The position numbers were made by a program, and so were the translations under genes. The notes under the pieces were generated by a model. It was not told the DNA's origin. It ran no database searches and saw only the letters and a program-made list of their open reading frames with translations. A stretch of 64,000 nt of DNA from Prevotella sp. (GTDB lineage Bacteria; Bacteroidota; Bacteroidia; Bacteroidales; Bacteroidaceae), in assembly GCA_016285245.1 (NCBI GenBank), contig JAEEQH010000010.1, positions 1 through 64,000 of the forward strand, given 5' to 3'. This document shows, in pieces, positions 59,692-64,000 of the stretch (the stretch's first letter is position 1; every line of letters begins with the position of its first letter).

Positions 59692-60888
59692 ATGTTTGAA
59701 AGACTGAAAGAACATTTCTCTGATGTGCTCTATATCTTCCGCCACGAACTCATTAAGGTCGTGAAGGACGAGGGTGTGCTGATGTTCCTCGTCGTGGTGC
59801 CGCTAGGCTACCCGCTGCTCTACTCGTGGATATATAACAACGAGTCGCTGCACGAGACGCCCGTGGTGGTCGTCGACCAGTCGCACTCTGCCCTGTCGCG
59901 CCAGTTCATCAACGACTGCGATGCCTCGCCCGACGTCTGTGTGAAGTTCTACGCCGAGGACCTCGACGAGGCCCGCTCTTTGGTGAGCCGACAGTTGGTG
60001 AAGGGCATCTACCTCATCCCGTCGGACTTCTCCGAGCGCGTCAACCGCGGCGAGCAGGCCACGGTGAGCGTCTATTGTGATATGTCGCTGATGCTCGCTT
60101 ACAAGGCTGTCTACCAGACCGCGATGGTCGAGGCAGGCCGCCTCGGCGCGGGCATGAGCATCAAGCGTGCCGGTAACTACACCAAGCGCGAGGACGCTAT
60201 CACGGCGCAGCCCTTGGCCGTCGATGACGTGGCGATGTATAATCCGTCGGGCGGCTACGGCTCGTGCGTGCTGCCCGCCGTGCTCATGCTCATCCTGCAG
60301 CAGGCCATCGCCCTCGGCATCGGCATGGCTGCCGGTACCGCCCGCGAGCGCCACAGGAACGGCCAGCTCATTCCCGACGACGACCCGCACTACCGCGGCG
60401 CCTACCGCATCGTGTGGGGCAAGGCCTTGTGCTACGGCATGATCGGGGCTGTCGCTGCCGCCTACCTCTCGATGGCCGTGCCCGCCATGTTCTCGTTCCC
60501 GCAGCTGGGCACGGGCTGGACGCTCTTCTGGATGCTCCTGCCGTACACCCTGGCGAGCGTCTTCTTCGGCCTGACCGTGTCGTGCCTCATCCGCTACCGC
60601 GAGAACGTCATGCTGCTCATGGTGTTCGTCTCCGTGCCGCTGCTGTTCATGACCGGCGTGTCGTGGCCGCAGTCCAGCATCCCTGGTTACTGGCAGGGCG
60701 TGTCGTGGATATTCCCCAGCACCTTCGGCGTCCGCGCCTTCATCCGTGTCAACTCGATGGGGGCCAGTATCAGTCAGGTGCTGCCCGAGATTCGTATCCT
60801 CTGGATCCAGGCTGCCGTCTACCTTGGTATGGCCTGTCTCGTCTACCGTCACCAGTTCAGACTAATGAAGAAATATGCAAACAATTAA
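59692..60888 (+). CDS. ABC-2 type exporter permease (second)
   Basis: 398 aa, same architecture as the preceding permease: an N-terminal helix (VLMFLVVVPLGYPLLYSWI), a periplasmic domain with VVVDQSHSALSRQFINDC (18 residues), and five membrane segments at the C terminus. Probably the second half of the exporter. It is followed 9 bases later by a small lipoprotein gene. Confidence 0.9.
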   Translation: MFERLKEHFSDVLYIFRHELIKVVKDEGVLMFLVVVPLGYPLLYSWIYNNESLHETPVVVVDQSHSALSRQFINDCDASPDVCVKFYAEDLDEARSLVSRQLVKGIYLIPSDFSERVNRGEQATVSVYCDMSLMLAYKAVYQTAMVEAGRLGAGMSIKRAGNYTKREDAITAQPLAVDDVAMYNPSGGYGSCVLPAVLMLILQQAIALGIGMAAGTARERHRNGQLIPDDDPHYRGAYRIVWGKALCYGMIGAVAAAYLSMAVPAMFSFPQLGTGWTLFWMLLPYTLASVFFGLTVSCLIRYRENVMLLMVFVSVPLLFMTGVSWPQSSIPGYWQGVSWIFPSTFGVRAFIRVNSMGASISQVLPEIRILWIQAAVYLGMACLVYRHQFRLMKKYANN

Positions 60889-60897
60889 TAGATAAAA

Positions 60898-61050
60898 ATG
60901 TATAGAACAAGGAAAAGACAAAATTTCCTCGTGCTTCTGGCATCGGTGATGCTGGTAGCCATGACGCTTGCTTCGTGCAAGAGCAGTAACAAACCCGCAG
61001 CCGAGACTTCGCGCATCGGTGAAATCCCCGAGGCCGCACAGTACAATTGA
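60898..61050 (+). CDS. Small lipoprotein
   Basis: 50 aa. A basic N terminus (MYRTRKRQN), a hydrophobic stretch (FLVLLASVMLVAMTLAS) and the lipobox LASC at Cys27 leave a mature lipid-anchored peptide of 24 residues (CKSSNKPAAETSRIGE followed by IPEAAQYN). It starts 9 bases after the exporter permease stop and lies 19 bases before the DUF4421 gene, so it belongs to that transcript. Similar entericidin-like small lipoproteins are often missed; no function can be given. Confidence 0.75.
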   Translation: MYRTRKRQNFLVLLASVMLVAMTLASCKSSNKPAAETSRIGEIPEAAQYN

Positions 61051-61069
61051 AGTTTTGAAGTATTGAGAG

Positions 61070-62062
61070 ATGAGACGGAGGGTGTTTCTTTTCCTGATAT
61101 GCAGCCTTTTTACCTGTCTGCATTCCCCGGAGGCCTTTGCCGGTAGCCCGGTAAAGAAGTTGTTGGCCGGTGCCGACAGCCTGCTGCAGGTGTTTTACAA
61201 GAAGGTGGACTACGACACTACCTACATCAGCCGTTCACCCGGCAAGATGGGACTGAAGGCGTGGGGTAGCCTCTCAGGCTCTAGACTCCGGGCGCGTGGC
61301 GACAACCTGCGGTCGAACCTGAAACCCGACGTCAAAGGGTCCGTCAGCCTGGAGTTCGACTACTATGACCTGGCCCTCGAGGTGGCAACAAACGTGACGG
61401 GCTCTTCCAGTGGCAGCAAACGCGACTTTGAGGTCAACTTCAACTTCTACCCCAGGCGCTTCGTCTTCGATGCCAACTACCAGAGGACTTGGAGCGCTGC
61501 CGGCTCCATGACCTATAAGGGAAAGTCCGTGGACGTGGAGAACGGATGGCTGAAGACCCAGATGCTGAACATCGATGCCTACTATACGTTCAACTATCGC
61601 CATTTCTCCTACGACTCCCCCTTCTACCAGTTCTATGTGCAGAAGCGGTCGGCAGGATCATGGCTGGCGGGACTGTCGTATCAGGGCGGCAGGATTGAGA
61701 CCACGGAACGGTTGCCTGACAACCTTCCCCAGATGACCCTCAGGGCGAATCATCTGGGTCTGGGCTGCGGCTATGCCTATAACCTCGTGGCTGGTAAACA
61801 CTGGCTCCTCCATCTCTCGGTAGTCCCCAACGTCATGCTATGGACCAAGAACAGTATTGAGAGCGACGGCGAGAAGATTCACACCAAGACGAAGCATCCC
61901 ACGGTGCTGACGAACAGCCGTGCCGGTGCCGTCTACTACTTCAATCTGCGGCACTTTGTAGGGTTCTACGGCGTTGCCAACACGCTCTTCAAGCGTAAGA
62001 GCGAGACGGAGCTCGTGGAGAGCAAATGGATTGCCCGGGTGTTCTATGGTATGAGACTGTGA
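61070..62062 (+). CDS. DUF4421 family outer-membrane-barrel-like protein
   Basis: 330 aa with a signal peptide (around FLICSLFTCLHSPEAFAG). YDTTYISRSPGKMGLKAWG and alternating aromatic strands to the C-terminal VESKWIARVFYGMRL (a barrel-type end) match the DUF4421 family of Bacteroidetes, probably a small outer membrane beta-barrel of unknown role. It follows the exporter genes and may be co-transcribed. Confidence 0.8.
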   Translation: MRRRVFLFLICSLFTCLHSPEAFAGSPVKKLLAGADSLLQVFYKKVDYDTTYISRSPGKMGLKAWGSLSGSRLRARGDNLRSNLKPDVKGSVSLEFDYYDLALEVATNVTGSSSGSKRDFEVNFNFYPRRFVFDANYQRTWSAAGSMTYKGKSVDVENGWLKTQMLNIDAYYTFNYRHFSYDSPFYQFYVQKRSAGSWLAGLSYQGGRIETTERLPDNLPQMTLRANHLGLGCGYAYNLVAGKHWLLHLSVVPNVMLWTKNSIESDGEKIHTKTKHPTVLTNSRAGAVYYFNLRHFVGFYGVANTLFKRKSETELVESKWIARVFYGMRL

Positions 62063-62069
62063 GTGCACT

Positions 62070-62125
62070 AATTGATAATTGAAAATTGAAAATTGATAAT
62101 TGTCGGCAATTAAGAATTAAGAAAT
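62070..62125 (+). repeat. A/T-rich AATTGAAAATTG repeat
   Basis: AATTGATAATTGAAAATTGA and AAATTGATAATTG, then AATTAAGAATTAAG, filling the 63-base gap between two genes. Confidence 0.75.
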
Positions 62126-64000
62126 ATGAAACATTACGTACAGAGTTTATTATTCACTATTCTCCTGTCGCTGTTCATCAGCCATGCAGGGGCGCAGACC
62201 CACGGTATTGCCATCGACTTGGGTAAGACGCACAAGGAGGATACCACCCGCGTGACAAACTTCAGTATCGGCGTGAACAGCAATACCGACACGCTGAAGG
62301 GCGTGCAGCTGAATATGCTGTCGAACTACGCCCGTGAAGTGCAGGGCCTGCAGTTGGCAGGCTTCACCAACATCTCGTCGTCGCCGCTGCGTGGCGCACA
62401 GCTTAGCGCCGTCACCAACATCTCGATGGGTGTGCAGCGCGGCTTGCAGGCCTCCGGACTGCTGAATGTCTCGTCGGGCACGATGAGCGGTCTGCAGGTG
62501 GGTGCCTACAACTACGCCGACGAGTTGAATGGCCTGCAGCTGGGTGTCTTCAACGTCGCCACCTCGCACCCGAAGGGCTGGCAGGTGGGACTGCTGAACT
62601 ACTCGAAGGACACCGGTGGGCGCAAGATCGGTCTGGTGAACGTGAACCCTGAGACCACCATCGACCTCATGGCTTACGGCGGCACCAGCTCTAAGCTGAA
62701 CGCTGCCGTCCGCTTCCGCAACCGCTCCACCTATAACGTGGTGGGCTTGGGAACGCACTATATGGGCTTCGACGACGACTTCTCGGGCGCCCTCTTCTAC
62801 CGTCTGGGCCAGTACGTCCAGCTGACGCCGAAGCTGTCGCTCGGCGGCGACATTGGCTACTACCACATCGAGACGTTCAAGAAGAAGAGTGACGAGGGTC
62901 CCTCGCGCCTCTTCTCCGTCCAGGCACGCCTGAATGTCGACTACCAGCTGTCGCGCAGCATCGGCGCCTTCGCCTCCGTGGGCTACGGTGACACCCGCTA
63001 CTACCACCACGAGCAGAAGTACCGCCAGCGGATGCTCGCCGAGGCCGGCCTGACGTTCCGCTATCCGCACAACCAGAGCCGCGAGACGGCCGTCGTCCAT
63101 CGCAGCGAGAAGGAAAAGCCTGCCGACTCGCTGATGGCCCTCGGACTGGGCAAGAAACACCCGTGGTGGGCCCTGGCTGAGGCAACGGGCATCAACGTCT
63201 TCGTCCATTGCTTCGACCGCTTTGCGCTGAACGCCGACTTCGCCCAGACGAATATCCACACGTGGAGCAACAACTTCAAGAAAGGCTTCGTGTGGGACAA
63301 CGACGTCTTCTCGACGAACCTCTTCATGCACCCCTACCACGGTAACCTCTACTTCAACGCTGCCCGCTCGCAGGGCCTGACGTTCTGGGAGTCGGTACCC
63401 TACGCTGCACTCGGATCGCTGGAGTGGGAGTTCCTGGGCGAGCGTGAGCCACCTGCCATCAACGACCTCATCGCCACCACCTGTGGCGGCTTCTGCATCG
63501 GTGAGATCACGAACCGCATCAGCCGCATCTTCCTCGACGACAGGAAACAGGGTTGGCCCCGCTTCTGGCGTGAGCTCGGTGCCGCCGTCTTCAACCCCAT
63601 GGGGGCGCTGAAGCGTCTGGCTACCGGCGATGCCTGGAATGTGCGTCATGACCACTACCGCTACCACGACTACAACCGCAATCCCGTGGAGATTGCCATC
63701 TCCGTGGGCGACCGCTACCTGGCCGACGACGGCAGCTTCTTCAAGGGCGAACACAATCCCTACGTGAACCTCTCCATGCAGTATGGCGACCCTGTGAACG
63801 AGGACGAGAACAACGATCCCTACGACTTCTTCGAGTCGGAACTTGTCGTCGGACTCTCCAGCAACCAGCCCATCCTCAACCAGGTACACCTCATGGGCCG
63901 TCTGTGGAGTACGCCAATGATTGAGCGCAAGAATATCCGCGCCGAGCTGGGTATCTACCAGCACTTCGACTACTTCGACTCGAAGCCCGTCAAGGATGGT
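62126..64000 (+). CDS. DUF3943 protein with LA_2272-type surface repeats (3' end outside window)
   Basis: 625 codons are visible and no stop is reached. A signal peptide (MKHYVQSLLFTILLSLFIS, then HAGAQ) is followed by about six repeats of the form GLQxxGxxNxxxxxxxG (residues about 55-165), like LA_2272 surface repeats. A barrel-like middle part follows. The second half (FDRFALNADFAQTNIHTW, WEFLGEREPPAINDLIATTC) matches the DUF3943 family. The whole is probably an outer membrane protein. A 63-base A/T-rich repeat precedes its start. Confidence 0.8.
   Translation, partial: MKHYVQSLLFTILLSLFISHAGAQTHGIAIDLGKTHKEDTTRVTNFSIGVNSNTDTLKGVQLNMLSNYAREVQGLQLAGFTNISSSPLRGAQLSAVTNISMGVQRGLQASGLLNVSSGTMSGLQVGAYNYADELNGLQLGVFNVATSHPKGWQVGLLNYSKDTGGRKIGLVNVNPETTIDLMAYGGTSSKLNAAVRFRNRSTYNVVGLGTHYMGFDDDFSGALFYRLGQYVQLTPKLSLGGDIGYYHIETFKKKSDEGPSRLFSVQARLNVDYQLSRSIGAFASVGYGDTRYYHHEQKYRQRMLAEAGLTFRYPHNQSRETAVVHRSEKEKPADSLMALGLGKKHPWWALAEATGINVFVHCFDRFALNADFAQTNIHTWSNNFKKGFVWDNDVFSTNLFMHPYHGNLYFNAARSQGLTFWESVPYAALGSLEWEFLGEREPPAINDLIATTCGGFCIGEITNRISRIFLDDRKQGWPRFWRELGAAVFNPMGALKRLATGDAWNVRHDHYRYHDYNRNPVEIAISVGDRYLADDGSFFKGEHNPYVNLSMQYGDPVNEDENNDPYDFFESELVVGLSSNQPILNQVHLMGRLWSTPMIERKNIRAELGIYQHFDYFDSKPVKDG

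Overview
The window looks like a chromosomal segment of a Prevotella-like member of the Bacteroidales (roughly 50-55 % GC by eye). The evidence is the promoter type (TTTG, 19-20 bases, TAnnTTTG), the weak ribosome binding sites, the secreted glycan-degrading enzymes, the two-domain FprA/rubrerythrin anaerobe biochemistry, and Bacteroidetes-specific families (DUF4421, DUF3943, TIGR03915, DUF1593). No rRNA, tRNA, CRISPR array or complete phage was seen.

Layout. 1-1800: a VapE-type ATPase gene enclosed by a 38-bp inverted repeat, followed by 21-bp tandem repeats and an 18-bp palindrome. 1.9-3.3 kb: an AAA ATPase with a nuclease-like tail. 3.5-13.1 kb: a dense group of oxidative-stress and base-damage-repair genes (superoxide dismutase, MGMT-like protein, rubrerythrin, AlkD-like, uracil-DNA-glycosylase-like, AlkZ-like, thiol peroxidase, radical SAM plus TIGR03915), interrupted by a REP-associated tyrosine transposase (RAYT) and a glycerate kinase stump. 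13.2-18.1 kb: small metabolic genes, a PheC-like lipoprotein sitting between direct repeats made from the neighbouring HAD gene, and an ECF sigma factor with a membrane partner. 18.1-24.7 kb: DUF1593 protein, FprA flavoprotein, PreA-like dehydrogenase, sugar kinase, M16 peptidase. 24.7-37.1 kb: a divergent xylan/arabinoxylan locus (MFS symporter, GH10, GH43 and ECF sigma on the minus strand; esterase, two GH51 enzymes and GH105 on the plus strand). 37.2-47.4 kb: DsbD, DUF2264, PNPase, GH35, GH30. 47.5-64 kb: AraC regulator, CPA2 antiporter, RND tripartite efflux system, a second TolC/HlyD/ABC-2 exporter without an ATPase, a small lipoprotein, DUF4421, and a DUF3943 protein that runs off the end.

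The most striking feature is at DNA level. Several families of short repeats lie inside coding regions without breaking the frame. One family (core ACGCCGCTGGAGTGCACGG, some copies preceded by a GCGGCG-AGAA-CGCCGC hairpin) is amplified in both the AlkD-like gene and the RAYT gene, in two different reading frames. A second family (C-rich arm plus GC hairpin) occurs inside five unrelated genes and once as a mirrored pair between genes. Other A/T-rich or GAGGAACGAGG-type repeats occur in the DsbD, GH51, GH105 and GH30 genes. All family assignments rest on reading motifs by eye; no database search was possible.
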